From assembly GCA_977017575.1 (NCBI GenBank), contig CDRNVI010000087.1:124001-188000 (forward strand): 64,000 nucleotides of DNA. The letters are read 5' to 3'. This DNA comes from Paramoeba atlantica. Taxonomy: Eukaryota; Discosea. Below the pieces are notes generated by a model. It saw nothing but the letters and a program-made list of their open reading frames with translations, was not told where the DNA came from and did no database searches. Below are positions 9,901 to 18,925 of this stretch, one piece after another; the first letter of the stretch is position 1, and each line of letters begins with the position of its first letter. Made by a program: the position numbers and the translations under genes.

Positions 9901-10179
9901 CAGCTTCTTACAGATGCAATCAAGCGGAAACGGGATACATATGTGACATCCGGAAAAATTCCCGACTTCGCATTTCAGTGCATCCCAGTGCTGTCCTGCG
10001 GCTCTCTTCATCAAAATACGAGATCTCTGTTGCATGTCCTATCCGACGCGGCACTCTTAAATCGTCGAGCAACTGAAATGGAGTTCAAGCTCCTACTTCA
10101 GGAACTGAATGGGACGGAAGTGTACGCCCAGTTGCGGAACCACTTATCCCCGCAAGGCAGCAGCAGGTACAGCATTTGA
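6946..10179 (+). CDS. Non-LTR retrotransposon polyprotein: N-terminal domain, RT, zinc finger, RLE
   Basis: 1077 residues, uninterrupted. It would nick the target and reverse-transcribe its own RNA. Domains in order: conserved N-terminal domain (about 70-155: CTVAWTFNKQGALNIS, GHKVGEQFSG, LPPQEDVRIY); Arg-rich patch (KRRRRRP); RT from about 350 with RLVAIPKSNGGVRPVA, motif A ILSIDAKNAFNSP (about 470), motif B GLRQGSPLASL, motif C FIDD (about 570, in place of YADD); thumb; zinc finger CPGC...GCVQCTGLNAT.KHN; RLE core RSGPDLVIYW, YDLTVVHE and a downstream Lys. RLE LINEs include the R2, NeSL and CRE clades; I cannot assign the clade. Confidence 0.9.
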   Translation: MKKTNQRDQLLSQLGSPSSPKIDAELPEREPNATKSQNEKNSAIMFIGIDPSTEENKSFDLMKNVTPESQFPASPDEIWTHSKQIKPGAMCTVAWTFNKQGALNISIGKVTRTHSKRGGFGKLSISYRGVVGHKVGEQFSGVLPPQEDVRIYKLAWHQAPPAIDTTVQRDAFLENHQMNFPEKAKDDSSVDLLPIPTLRSISPDLAPCVVVVLRNIVQEYINSDHTQRTKIWHRLLSAIKLSLATVRENSGKRRRRRPLREPDDGERKEETLSDTRAIKRATRLVLDGCTSKAAKVLDQTFTPKQLTDEETLDKLAALHPQRQYEVSLPEDAPIISGIMTEELRKAGKRLAKGVNPGPTGMTDGILQLMLDDEISCTNLAHMISDLINGFVDHSVLFRLNRARLVAIPKSNGGVRPVAMGEIFMKLAGVILLQRYEHTLGPLFAPLQHGVSSKAGCEKIVHRLHERLKSGHVILSIDAKNAFNSPNRADIAKHVFACGTLRPFQRIFHAEYGQPSELLYYGYDGTLFGVIPSTCGLRQGSPLASLYYCAFLQPLLEILKQEFPDIEIYAFIDDVNMASKNSQSLAKAFVRLQEMVNAHNIELAPGKCVWFGGQEKIPIPEQLANEGVKAAYDSIKILGAHLGEDESVKSGLFQQLVRNTEAFRRLKLMGANNVSLLLLSKSMNVRHQYTIRVHEPTLTDAVSLSFDNNVEKVLHQWLGEMTKEQIELARLPLKKGGLGLTSCHSIRAASYETSRYLALERKNSISARAGNVSNVSAIMDNGMSQTAVVAPIDEVTTAAQLHQKAYEALKDHDPRLATILNATTRKGSYDWLQSNAKFVPTRAFQIAIMTRLGMPHPRLPKSLLCPGCRMLLDNKTALQHIPGCVQCTGLNATVKHNRLVKYIFELAQKAGIQCEKEPRSFSTWQCGICKNKVFPSNKMIHDKTCAGRQLFRSGPDLVIYWSTGEIFYDLTVVHELSNSNQAKSCSQLLTDAIKRKRDTYVTSGKIPDFAFQCIPVLSCGSLHQNTRSLLHVLSDAALLNRRATEMEFKLLLQELNGTEVYAQLRNHLSPQGSSRYSI

Positions 10180-10246
10180 GCCAAATGTATCAACATAGTT
10201 TCGTTTTTCAATGCCTATATGTATTATTATACAGTAAAAAAAAAAA
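6946..10246 (+). mobile_element. RLE-type LINE C, ORF intact from the conserved N-terminal domain onward
   Basis: Plus-strand non-LTR element with a long uninterrupted ORF, a short 3' UTR (10180-10235) and an A-run (10236-10246). It lacks the Pro-rich amino terminus (MGMFTRSRAK) of the full-length copy at 37.4 kb and any leader remnant, so it may be 5'-truncated, or a subfamily with a different start. Confidence 0.85.
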
Positions 10247-10411
10247 GTAATCGAAGCGTACACGTAAAAAAACATAAAAGTATACGGATTGAAATTCAGG
10301 AGGGATTAGTGGTATTTAGATGACGGCATTCTTCGTCTGATGATTGACGATGAAGTGTCATGTATAAAAAGGACAAAAGTTACTTGAAAAAAAAAAAAAA
10401 AAAAAAAAAAA
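10247..10411 (+). repeat. LINE debris with poly(A)
   Basis: A 60-bp block (10251-10312) shared with 29431-29493, then a few RT codons reading DGILRLMIDDEVSC (about 10322-10365), then poly(A) at 10387-10411. A small chimeric A-tailed insertion with no intact gene. Confidence 0.6.
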
Positions 10412-10521
10412 CTTCATTTTGAAGGTTTGTTGATGAGCACGGAAAACCCACTTACGCTCCGGCAAACTGGAAAGATGGAGAGTGTTGTCCTATCCTATCC
10501 TATAAGACCGATTTGCATCGG

Positions 10522-11379
10522 TTAAGAACACATCCGTTTTATTCGTCGCTTCGACGTCTTTCTCTCAGGTGAATTCGCCCTTTCATGCTCCTTGTCCGCT
10601 GAACCGGGCGTGGTACGTCTTTCATGCAACTTTGTATTTTTGGCATCACGTTCCTCAGTCAAACATTCTTTCTTTTCAGGAGAATCCACTCCAGTCTCTA
10701 CAGGTGGCGAGGTACCCTTTTTGGAGAGAGGATCACCTTCTGCAATCTTGAAGTAATCCCGTCTTTTCCCTAATGGCTTAGGTATTTGGCCACAGTGTTT
10801 CCGAGGACGATTCATGGTTTGAACGGTTTCTGAGCTAACCCTTTGAGCTTCTGAGGCACTTGTCGCAGTCTTTCTCCTCTTTATTTCTGAGGCTGGGACT
10901 ATTTTTCTCGACCCTGCAAGCGCCAAGGTGTCTGCCTTCTCATTGTAAATGTTCCCGTTGTGGGATTTCACTTTGCACACGTAACACCTTTTATCCATCG
11001 ATTGGAGCGTTCGAATTTCCCGATCCAATTTCTCAAGGATATCCCCATTCGGTAGATTGTTATACCCAGTGATTCGCCGTCTTAGACGAGTATGATGGAA
11101 GAAATTCCATACATAGAACGAATCGGTGTGTATAACAACTGTTTGAGTCTCATTAGGTATCCTTTCCAGCGCTTCCCTCAGCGATTCAACCTCAGCTCTC
11201 TCAGCTGAGCCAGCATCCAATGCTATGGAATAGTATTTGTCTTCTGTTCCACTCATTCTCAGAACTATTCCCGCACCGGATCTTTGTTCCTTGGACCCCC
11301 GCAACTGCCGAACAGAGCCATCAATATACATATGAACCTCACCCTCACTCATGGGGAACGGATCCGAGCCTTCCTCCAC
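10522..11379 (-). CDS. RNase H domain protein with basic C-terminal tail (probable LINE C-terminal part)
   Basis: 285 residues if started at the GTG at 11379; the frame stays open to about 11418 without an ATG, so the true start is probably lost. The first 150 residues are an RNase H fold: Asp in MYIDGSV, Glu in RAEVESLREAL, Asp in IHTDSFYVWN and Asp in GNIYNEKADTLA form the two-metal site that cuts RNA in RNA-DNA hybrids. The rest is Lys/Arg/Ser/Glu-rich and disordered. L1Tc/ingi-type LINEs of trypanosomes carry RNase H after RT, so this is probably a 5'-truncated element. A host RNase H1 is less likely because no hybrid-binding domain is visible. Confidence 0.6.
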   Translation of the reverse strand: MEEGSDPFPMSEGEVHMYIDGSVRQLRGSKEQRSGAGIVLRMSGTEDKYYSIALDAGSAERAEVESLREALERIPNETQTVVIHTDSFYVWNFFHHTRLRRRITGYNNLPNGDILEKLDREIRTLQSMDKRCYVCKVKSHNGNIYNEKADTLALAGSRKIVPASEIKRRKTATSASEAQRVSSETVQTMNRPRKHCGQIPKPLGKRRDYFKIAEGDPLSKKGTSPPVETGVDSPEKKECLTEERDAKNTKLHERRTTPGSADKEHERANSPERKTSKRRIKRMCS

Positions 11380-11401
11380 AAATTGTAGCTCATAAGAGCT
11401 T

Positions 11402-12067
11402 TTGCTTTTGACACAAACTACAAGTCAGTTTTTTACAAACTACAAGTCAAACGGCATCGTTGTAGGCAGGACCGTGCGAAAATCAACCGTGAAAGTCAAG
11501 ATTTCATACGAGCCGGCTCTAGGTCACGATGGTCCATGCGGTTTTCTTTATCTTCCACCGTCCAATAAAATCAGAATCTGTAACCTCCAAGCCACTAAGT
11601 TATTCAAAATCGAGATGCCGACACAAAATTTGGAGGAACAAGCGGAGCACATCTCATGCGAAGACGGTCAGAGTGACCTTGATCCGCTCCCGCCTATGGC
11701 TCAAATAGACCCATCTTTCGCGGTTCATGTTGTGGCGATTTTCCGTGCGATAATTCGGGGATATGCAGCGGCGGAGCTTGACTCAGAAAAAGAGGCGATA
11801 TGGCACAAATTTTTGAATGCGCCTCGCGATTCACTTGCGACAGTACGTCAAGCAATTCGACGAAACCAAAAAGTAGCTCATGGTGGATCCCTCCACTTCA
11901 ATACGAAGTCGCTGTTAATGGCCCTCGCAGATGCGGGCAGCGTACCTCGACAGCAGCTTCAGCTTGAGCTACAACTTTTGCTACAGGAGCAAAATGGTGC
12001 CATACTATATTCACAACTTCGGAATTACCTTGAGAAGGACAAGGGGGCGCTCCAGTTCGCTATATAA
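11402..12067 (+). CDS. Internally deleted RLE LINE ORF (N-terminal domain joined to extreme C-terminus)
   Basis: 221 residues in one open frame. The first part follows the LINE N-terminal region (SYEP...GHDG...LPPSNKIRICN, LPPMAQIDPSFAVHVVAIFRAIIRGYA, SLATVRQAIRRNQK). The frame then jumps to the last about 55 residues of the LINE protein (GGSLHFNTKSLLMALADAG, LQEQNGAILYSQLR). RT, zinc finger and RLE are all missing, yet the junction is in frame. This is a non-autonomous derivative; if translated it would retain only the N-terminal domain and C-terminal cap. Confidence 0.7.
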   Translation: MLLTQTTSQFFTNYKSNGIVVGRTVRKSTVKVKISYEPALGHDGPCGFLYLPPSNKIRICNLQATKLFKIEMPTQNLEEQAEHISCEDGQSDLDPLPPMAQIDPSFAVHVVAIFRAIIRGYAAAELDSEKEAIWHKFLNAPRDSLATVRQAIRRNQKVAHGGSLHFNTKSLLMALADAGSVPRQQLQLELQLLLQEQNGAILYSQLRNYLEKDKGALQFAI

Positions 12068-12139
12068 AGAGTTTCTAAAGAGGGGCAGAGCTTCTAAAGC
12101 CTGCAGTCAGGATAGATTTTTCAGAACTTGAGATAGTAA

Positions 12140-15100
12140 TTGGCGCAAAAAAAAAAAATAGTGTATAAAAGTAAAGGTTTTACGACTCTAAAAGAGTTCA
12201 CTACCACACGAGTTATCTTAATAAAAATTGTTATCTTAATAAAACTTTACATACAAGCTCATGTTCGCAACGACCGAGAAAACTTGGAAGCTAGCAACTT
12301 GAGTGCGGAACAACGGGCGGAGTTAGAAATTGACAGGCGTTCGATCAGGCACGCCCTACAGACGGCGCGGGCAGGAAACCTTGGCAAAGCAACTCGGATC
12401 CTGGACAATGTCTACAAGGAATCAGCTCTCACTCCTGAAGAAGAAGTGCGAAAGCTTCAACAACTTCATCCTGAAGGCGACGCCATACGAATCCCGGAAG
12501 CAGACTTCCCACGGACTGGCGTTGTTGAGAAATCAGAGGTTCGCCTAGCGACCGAAAAATTATCCAGAGGCGCTTCACCAGGACCAACCGGCCTGAGTGA
12601 AAGCATGATGCGACTGCTCGTAGACGACGAAGAGTCATGTCTTTCACTTTGCCACATGCTTCGGGATGTCATCAACGGCGAAGTTCCTCCCTTGTTGACC
12701 TTTCCTTATTGTAAGACCTTTCGTAAAGTCACTGTCAAGCGACGTCGACGACGCCCCCTACAATCCATGGAGTCGCAAACGCCAACAAACGAAGGAACAG
12801 GCTCCAGTCCTGATATTAATGTTAGCGATAAGCGGGCCATTAAAAAGGCTACTAGTCTTGTGATGGACGGATGTGTTTCAAAAGCTACACGCGTTTTAGA
12901 TCAGGAAATCGTTGCGAAGTCATTGAGCGACGATGACACTCTTGCAAAACTTCGCGATTTACACCCCGATCTGCCGGTAAACTTCCAGATTCCACAAGAC
13001 GCACCTATCACGGCATGCATCACGCCTGATGAGCTTAGAGAAGCCGGTAGACGCATGGCTAAAGGTGCTGCGCCGGGGCCGACAGGAACGACGGACTTAA
13101 TTCTACGCATGCTATTAGATGATGAAGTATGTTGCGTCAGCTTAACTCACATGTTCACCGATTTGATAAATGGATCAGTTTCTGATGAAGTAATGAAGCG
13201 ACTTAAGCGAGCACGTCTTGTTGGTATCCCGAAACCTGCAGGAGGAATACGACCGATAGCCGTCGGAGAGGTATGGCTGAAACTCGCCGAAGTAGTACTC
13301 CTACAACGGCACGAAAAAAAGCTCGCCCCACTATTCTCACCGCATCAATACGGGGTAATGGTCAAATCAGGTTGTGAGCGTGTCGTACACGAACTGCGCG
13401 AAAGGTACATAGAAGGCTGCAACATTCTGTCAATTGATCTTAAAAATGCGTTCAATTCTCCTTCGCGAGATGAAATCGCTAAAGCAGTCTTCGCCTTCAG
13501 CTCCCTACGTCCCTTCTATCGACTATTTTGCGCAGAATACGGAAGCCCATCTGAACTTTTGTTTTATGGAAAAGATGGTAAACTTTGCAATACAGTCATG
13601 AGCGCGGCGGGCGTGCGCCAAGGATCGCCACTGTCCTCAGTACTATTTTGTGCCTTTCTCCAACCAATGCTCGAGACGATTGCCGATGAATTTCCAAGTA
13701 TCCGCATATATGCTTTTGTGGATGACATAAGCTTTGCTTCGCAGGACGCCGACCTTCTGACTTCTGCGTTCCTCCGCATACGTGAGCTATTAGCCGAAAA
13801 GCGTGTTGAAATGTCCCCTACAAAATGTGTTTGGTTTAATGGAATCGAAAATGTGCCAATTCCGCATGGGCTACAAAATGAGGGAGTAACGTCGGAATCA
13901 GGTTCAACAAAAATTCTTGGTGCGTTTGTCGGAGAAACCCAACGAGTGAGCGATCAGCTCGTGCTAAAATTGAGAAAACACCAGACGGCATTCAGGCGTT
14001 TGAACCAGATGGGCGCCAGCAACGTGTCGCTTGTCTTACTTTCGCGGTGTGTGAATGTAAGACATCGGTATCACATACGCGTCCATGATCCCGAAAGTTC
14101 CCTCGAGCTCACTCGACGATTTGATCAAGAGGTGACTAACACTCTCAAGACGTGGTTTGGTAAATTGTCCGCGAATCAAATATCATGGGCGAGACTCCCA
14201 TTGAAAAAGGGAGGACTCGGCCTCACACCCTCCGAACAAATTCGAGAGGCTGCGTTCAATAAATCGAAACAACAGGCAATGGAGCGACCAGTCTATCTTT
14301 CAGCTCCCGTCTGTGGCTTTGAATCAAGTGAGCGCACGCCGATGCTGTCTCAGGGTGAGTCGCAAACCCCGACCGACGAACCAACCTCAGAAGAATTGTA
14401 CCATCAAGACATTCGCGACAGGCTCATGGAGACTCCTCGTCAAGCTGACATTATCCGAGCCGCGAGTACCAAAGGTAATTACTCTTGGCTGCAATCATGT
14501 GCTAAACTGATTCCCCCACGACTTTTTACGCTTGCTGTTATGCCAAGACTCGGTATAGCACACCCTAAGCTCCCAAGTCATCTAAAATGCCCAGGTTGCC
14601 ATATCCTGCTTACGAGTGATAACGCCCTGGCACATGTATCAGGATGCACTAACTGTACGGGGAACAATGCAACGGCTAAACACAATCGAATGGTACGCTG
14701 TCTGTACGAATTGTGTATAAAAGCCGGAATACCTTGCGAGATCGAACCGCGCCAATTTTCATCATACACTTGCTCTAAATGTAGCGCCGTGGTCGATGGT
14801 GACAACAAACGTACACATCAAAGAGTATGCAGCTCAGGGTCATTCTATCATTCAGGTCCCGATTTAGTGATCCATTGGGCAAGTGGCGACATCTTTTACG
14901 ATTTTTCAATCGTTCACGAGCTCTCCCCGTCTAACGTATCCAGATCCGGTGCACAGCTAATGCGCGAAGTTATACGACGAAAGCATAATACCTACGTTCT
15001 TTCCAAGCAAATACCAAGCCACCAATTTCGATGTATTCCTATGCTATCGGGAGGCGCTTTGCACGGGAACACGAAAATCCTTCTGCATACACTGGCCGAT

Positions 15101-15232
15101 GCGTGTGGGCTCGAACGGGAGAGAGCCATTCAAGATTTCGTGCTTCGTTTGCAAGAACTCCACGGATCAGTCATTATCGGTCAGCTCAGACAATTTTTCC
15201 TACCGTTGGAAGACGATGAAATGGCTTTCTAG
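12140..15232 (+). CDS. RLE LINE polyprotein, in-frame chimera of two LINE copies
   Basis: 1030 residues. Residues about 40-170 are a fragment of one LINE (AGNLGKATRILDN, RGASPGPTGLSESMMRLLVDDE, ending DVINGEV). At about residue 175 the frame passes into a second LINE (TVKRRRRRPLQS) that is complete to its C-terminus, so the SPGPTG motif occurs twice. The second part has motif A ILSIDLKNAFNSP, motif B GVRQGSPLSS, motif C FVDD, zinc finger CPGC...GCTNCTGNNATAKHN, and RLE core HSGPDLVIHW with YDFSIVHE. The duplicated pre-RT region is unusual; the first residues (MAQKKKIVYKSKG) are A-tail and flank sequence, so the annotated start is arbitrary. Confidence 0.85.
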   Translation: MAQKKKIVYKSKGFTTLKEFTTTRVILIKIVILIKLYIQAHVRNDRENLEASNLSAEQRAELEIDRRSIRHALQTARAGNLGKATRILDNVYKESALTPEEEVRKLQQLHPEGDAIRIPEADFPRTGVVEKSEVRLATEKLSRGASPGPTGLSESMMRLLVDDEESCLSLCHMLRDVINGEVPPLLTFPYCKTFRKVTVKRRRRRPLQSMESQTPTNEGTGSSPDINVSDKRAIKKATSLVMDGCVSKATRVLDQEIVAKSLSDDDTLAKLRDLHPDLPVNFQIPQDAPITACITPDELREAGRRMAKGAAPGPTGTTDLILRMLLDDEVCCVSLTHMFTDLINGSVSDEVMKRLKRARLVGIPKPAGGIRPIAVGEVWLKLAEVVLLQRHEKKLAPLFSPHQYGVMVKSGCERVVHELRERYIEGCNILSIDLKNAFNSPSRDEIAKAVFAFSSLRPFYRLFCAEYGSPSELLFYGKDGKLCNTVMSAAGVRQGSPLSSVLFCAFLQPMLETIADEFPSIRIYAFVDDISFASQDADLLTSAFLRIRELLAEKRVEMSPTKCVWFNGIENVPIPHGLQNEGVTSESGSTKILGAFVGETQRVSDQLVLKLRKHQTAFRRLNQMGASNVSLVLLSRCVNVRHRYHIRVHDPESSLELTRRFDQEVTNTLKTWFGKLSANQISWARLPLKKGGLGLTPSEQIREAAFNKSKQQAMERPVYLSAPVCGFESSERTPMLSQGESQTPTDEPTSEELYHQDIRDRLMETPRQADIIRAASTKGNYSWLQSCAKLIPPRLFTLAVMPRLGIAHPKLPSHLKCPGCHILLTSDNALAHVSGCTNCTGNNATAKHNRMVRCLYELCIKAGIPCEIEPRQFSSYTCSKCSAVVDGDNKRTHQRVCSSGSFYHSGPDLVIHWASGDIFYDFSIVHELSPSNVSRSGAQLMREVIRRKHNTYVLSKQIPSHQFRCIPMLSGGALHGNTKILLHTLADACGLERERAIQDFVLRLQELHGSVIIGQLRQFFLPLEDDEMAF

Positions 15233-15411
15233 GAAGGCAAGGAATAGCTGCAGAATCCTCACAAATCGGGGTGTATGATACGGCGTATGGTAAGTGTTTT
15301 TTGGGATACGGGAAGTTTATGCGATACGTGAACATTCGTGATATTTTGGGATACGGGACATATGTGCGATACTTTCATAATATCTAAAGGAACGAATCTT
15401 ATTATTTTCAT

Positions 15412-15436
15412 AAAAAAAAAAAAAAAAAAAAAAAAA
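15412..15436 (+). repeat. Poly(A) between two LINE insertions
   Basis: A-run marking the 3' side of the 12.1-15.2 kb LINE, whose 3' UTR holds two near-copies of 'gggatacggga'. The next LINE fragment begins immediately after it. Confidence 0.6.
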
Positions 15437-16322
15437 GGGTCTTTTGCCGCGCACTATGCCGAGACCAAGGCGCGACAGCGACAAGAAGCAGACGAAGCCG
15501 GGCATCTCTTCACAGCAATGGTTGTAGAGTCCTTTGGGTCCTGGAGTGAAAGTGCCCTAGCGTTACTCCGGGATATCGGAACGCAACGGGCGAATGCGTC
15601 CAAGGGGTTTCTGTCACGGAGCCAAGCGCGAAATGAACTCTTGACGGAGCTGAATGTTACGCTCATGCGTTCGCAGGCCAGGATGATGGTGTCACGCATC
15701 CCCGTGGCGGATCCAGCGGGGTCTTTGGTAGGGGCATAAGCCCCTACCCACTGTGTCTTACCCACCTATTCTCAAGCCTTGCTCTCATGAGTGAGGTTCT
15801 CTAATGTGATCCCGGATGCTGGTCGGGTCGACAGAGTCTATACTCACGCCTAGCCCGCGAGGGCTAGGTACCCCAAGTGAGGTAGTACACGGGCAGTGAA
15901 TCTCCTCCCCGTCGGCCAGCATCCTGTTTCGTGACCGTGTCGCTGTCGACACAGGCCCGCGCCTGCGCCCTCCCATATAACAAGGGAAGGGTTCACAAGT
16001 CAGGCCGTGGAGAGGTCGAAAGACCCGGTCCGGAACGCGCGAATGGATTGGGCATGGATTGCTTGTTTTAATTTTTACTGTTTTTCTTGTTTGTAGTATA
16101 TACTTAGGGGAGACTAAATTGCTAGTTTTGGGCTGAGAAAAAAGGTACATCTGTGGACAGAAAAAGAATTGCTAATTTGATTGTTTGTTTTCAATTCGTA
16201 TACCCCCCCCCCCCCAATGGACCTACTTGGTTCGTCTACTGGGTCAAAATATAGAGGCAATGCCGCGATTCATACTTCTCCCCCCTTATTAATTGCAAAA
16301 AAAAAAAAAAAAAAAAAAAAAA
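15437..16322 (+). mobile_element. 5'-truncated LINE (second family): last about 100 codons, 3' UTR and poly(A)
   Basis: The frame to 15739 reads FTAMVVESFGSWSESALALL, then KGFLSRSQARNELLTELNVT and MRSQARMMVSR, a C-terminal signature of RT proteins from a LINE family different from the RLE elements. A 560-bp 3' UTR and poly(A) (16299-16322) follow. Its 3' UTR recurs as a separate insertion at 27069-27382 and as tail pieces elsewhere, so this family supplied several small insertions here. Confidence 0.6.
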
Positions 16323-16323
16323 A

Positions 16324-16468
16324 GTTCCTCTGAATGTGCGAAAACGTCTAACCCGATGCAGAATCATCGCGCTAGCGAAACCTCAAAATGGAATTCGACC
16401 TATTGCGATGGGGGATACCATTCTGAAGATTTGCGGTGCCATCCTTCTACAACGACATGAAAAAAAAA
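16324..16468 (+). pseudogene. RLE LINE RT fragment
   Basis: Plus-strand frame reads RIIALAKPQNGIRPIAMGD and then ICGAILLQRHEKK, the RT motif 1-2 region. About 45 codons, cut off at 16468 where the duplicated block begins. Confidence 0.65.
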
Positions 16469-17378
16469 TGGTTAAATTTTTGTATCCTTCGTGATCGATC
16501 GGTTCAGGTGGTGATAGAGGAGCTGGCAATGGTGGACCCTCATCATTGTTTCGTTGTTGCACTGGCGATTCGCAATCGTGGAAAAGGGGGTCTCGATTGT
16601 CATTGTTGGAATCGTCAGTCTGCTCTCGACTTGTTGCGCCCTCGTCATGTGGACTGAGATTATGAGCCCTAGATTCTTGGACTTCGCGATTTAGTGGCGC
16701 GTGGGCCGTGGTATCGATGTTGCCTTGGTATCCTGTGCCTGTGTTTTCGATTGGTTCATGCTGTGGCGTTTGGTTTCGGTATGTCCCTACGAAGTCTTGC
16801 CATTTCTTTTTGATTTTAATCAACCGAGATTCTGGCGCTTGTTCATGTCCGCCTGCAATTGTCGAGGATTCCGGATGGCTTTGATCTGACGGTTCTCGCT
16901 GATCTCGCGCTGGCCCTGGGGAAGGAATGAGCGGTAGACAGGGTGGTGATGGCGATTTCAGCGCTTCGGAATCGGCCGAGGACATCTGCAGAGCTCTCGT
17001 TCGCGCTTTACGCGAGAATGCGTGCATGCTGGGACGTGGGGCGGGTGGAGACGAGGACAGCACACCCGACGGAGGCGAAGGCGGTCCACATCGTGGAGGT
17101 GAAGGGTGCGAAGGAGATTGCACGTGGGGAGCAAATGGCAACTGTTGCGGAGGTCGTGGTGGCGATGGCAGGGGCGATGGTGGTGGCGGCGATGGGGGCG
17201 GCGGTGAGGGCGGCGATGGGGGCGGCGGTGAGGGCGGCGATGGGGGCGGCGGTGAGGGCGGCGATGGGGGCGGCGCTGGCGGGTCCTTTGGGAGCTTCTT
17301 GCGGCGCGTGGGGGGAAGCGATTGAACAACAGGAGCTACCCCCGTATTCTTCGCCATGGCACGCGTGAGCATGCCCAT
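16469..17378 (-). CDS. LINE N-terminal Pro-rich region (truncated)
   Basis: Starts MGMLTRAMAKNTGVAPVVQ, the same opening as MGMFTRSRAK at 37.4 and 33.3 kb, so the ATG is supported by conservation. Residues about 30-75 are a (PPSPPSPP)n tract coded by a GC-rich minisatellite (about 17155-17285). Then come a Ser/Pro/Gln-rich disordered region and an acidic stretch, ending at YKNLT where the block is cut. The open frame continues to 16383 through unrelated sequence. No catalytic domain remains. Confidence 0.7.
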
Positions 17379-17418
17379 TTAATAAAATTTAATAAAAATC
17401 AACAACAAAACAACAAAA

Positions 17419-17432
17419 CAACAAGGTACAGA
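17419..17432 (-). other. Spliced-leader remnant (14 nt)
   Basis: Minus strand TCTGTACCTTGTTG, the last 14 nt of the leader, joined to the LINE 5' UTR (a (TTTTG)n-like tract) 40 bases before the ATG. The duplicate copy is at 27408-27421. Confidence 0.65.
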
Positions 17433-18925
17433 CCAAGTCGTGGAAAATCTGCTGATCAAGAAAATGGAGAAACACAAGTGCCTATTCCGCAGGTTGTTGC
17501 TTATGGGTCCCAGTAATTTGTCTCTTGCCATTCTCCGCCGTTGTACGATTCCACGGCACGATTACCATCTACGAGTACATCGGCCAGGCGCTACTTTCCA
17601 ACTAGCACAATCCTTCGAGAACCAAGTAAACAAAGTTCTAGAAAAGTGGAGTGGAGCAGACGCAAACGCCCTGAAACTCGCCGCTCTACCACAGAAACTC
17701 GGTGGCCTAGGCTTAATTTCCTCGACTCTGAAGCAAAAACATTTCTTCGAAACTGCCAGCAAATCTATTGATGAGCACCTTAAACCCAATAACGCTCCGG
17801 TAGATCAGAAAGGCAGCGAAAAAGCTGTGAAACAACCGCAAAGTCGAGGAGAGGCAGCGCGCAAGCTATTGAAAAAGAAGCTAAGTGCAGAACACGATAA
17901 ACAGATAACTGAGCTGCAGAAGGATTCTCACATGGGACTTTTATTGAAGCGTACAAAGGAATCAAACATGCATTTAGAAAGCACCAGCAATTATGTAAAC
18001 CCGTACCTCTTCCGATACACTTTGATGATGCGTTTGGGCATCGGATTACATAACGCACCGGCCGATGTTATATGCCCTGGATGCTGTGGCCATGAATCTC
18101 CTACCAGCATTATACCACACGTCGCAGGATGCTCCCGGTGCTCGGGCATGAATTGCACCAGAAAGCACTCACACATAGTGAGGTACCTCGCAGATTTGTG
18201 CTCCAAAGCTGGTCTCCCTTGTATTATCGAACCGCGCATCCATTCTTCGTTTTTCTGTACTAAGTGCAAGTGTTCCATCTCAGCGGAAGTAGCTGAACAT
18301 CATCCTTGCAAAGCCCGCAGAATCCGATCCGGTCCTGATCTTGCTATTATGTGGCCCCACATGGGGGAGGTCCTGTATGATTTTACCGTTGTTCACACTT
18401 GTTGCAGCAGCTATGCCAAACAAACAAGTACAGCGCTGATGCAGCACGTGCTCGACAAGAAATTCAAGAAGTACGTTACGGAGAAAGGCGTAGAAAGCGA
18501 CTCTTTTCGTTGCCTGGCCGCCTCTGACTGCGGTCTTCTGCACAACGACACCAAAACCCTCCTCAAGGCATTATCCCAACGAGCCAAACAAAAGTACGAA
18601 GACGTACGTGAGGCCTTCCAACTCGAGATAGAAAAGCTAGCAGCGTATACTATTGTATCGCAGCTCCGCGAGTATATTCCAGAAGCACATTGGATTGGTG
18701 GACTGCGTCAGTGAGTCGACCAACAAGTTCGCACATTAGAAAAGCTCTTAAAAGTTCTTATTATTATTCACAACGATTATCCGTGTTTAGAATGCCTGCG
18801 AGATTTAGGATAATACGAACGATCTTTGGGAGAAGGCTCAGAAAAAAAAAAAAAAAAATAGCAATTGCTAATTTGATTGCTTGTTTTTAACTCGTATACC
18901 CCCCCCAATAAAAAAAAAAAAAAAA
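17433..18925 (+). mobile_element. 3' half of a plus-strand RLE LINE, duplicated-block copy 1
   Basis: Head-to-head with the minus-strand LINE 5' end. It holds thumb, zinc finger and RLE coding sequence, a 3' UTR and A-run (18842-18858), then a repeat tail (gctaatttgattg..., C-run) and a second A-run (18908-18929). Essentially the same sequence occurs at 27422-28925. Confidence 0.8.
17440..18714 (+). CDS. RLE LINE C-terminal protein fragment (thumb, zinc finger, RLE)
   Basis: About 424 residues, open to a natural stop; the initial Met lies inside what was the RT C-terminal region. Seen: KCLFRRLLLMGPSNLSL, LPQKLGGLGL, zinc finger CPGCCGHESPTSIIPHVAGC with SRCSGMNC..KH, Cys pair CTKCKCSIS, RLE core RSGPDLAIMW, YDFTVVHT and Lys in KKFKKYV. 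A more diverged subfamily than the others (MWPHMGE insert in the RLE). RT palm is missing. Confidence 0.8.
   Translation: MENLLIKKMEKHKCLFRRLLLMGPSNLSLAILRRCTIPRHDYHLRVHRPGATFQLAQSFENQVNKVLEKWSGADANALKLAALPQKLGGLGLISSTLKQKHFFETASKSIDEHLKPNNAPVDQKGSEKAVKQPQSRGEAARKLLKKKLSAEHDKQITELQKDSHMGLLLKRTKESNMHLESTSNYVNPYLFRYTLMMRLGIGLHNAPADVICPGCCGHESPTSIIPHVAGCSRCSGMNCTRKHSHIVRYLADLCSKAGLPCIIEPRIHSSFFCTKCKCSISAEVAEHHPCKARRIRSGPDLAIMWPHMGEVLYDFTVVHTCCSSYAKQTSTALMQHVLDKKFKKYVTEKGVESDSFRCLAASDCGLLHNDTKTLLKALSQRAKQKYEDVREAFQLEIEKLAAYTIVSQLREYIPEAHWIGGLRQ

Larger units (their letters stand above)
16469..17432 (-). mobile_element. 5' end of a minus-strand RLE LINE, duplicated-block copy 1
   Basis: First about 300 codons and 5' UTR of a minus-strand RLE LINE, opening with a 14-nt leader remnant (17419-17432). 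It is essentially the same sequence as 26156-27421, which keeps the rest of the element; this copy stops at 16469. Main differences: extra units of the G/C-rich proline repeat here, and absence of the 314-bp insertion present in the other copy. Confidence 0.75.

Noticed and set aside
10522-11379. Host RNase H1
   Set aside because: No N-terminal hybrid-binding domain, start lost, and set among LINE fragments; a LINE-derived origin is more likely.
16927-17368. Gly/Asp-rich plus-strand ORFs opposite the LINE proline tract
   Set aside because: Shadow frames of the proline-coding minisatellite on the minus strand.
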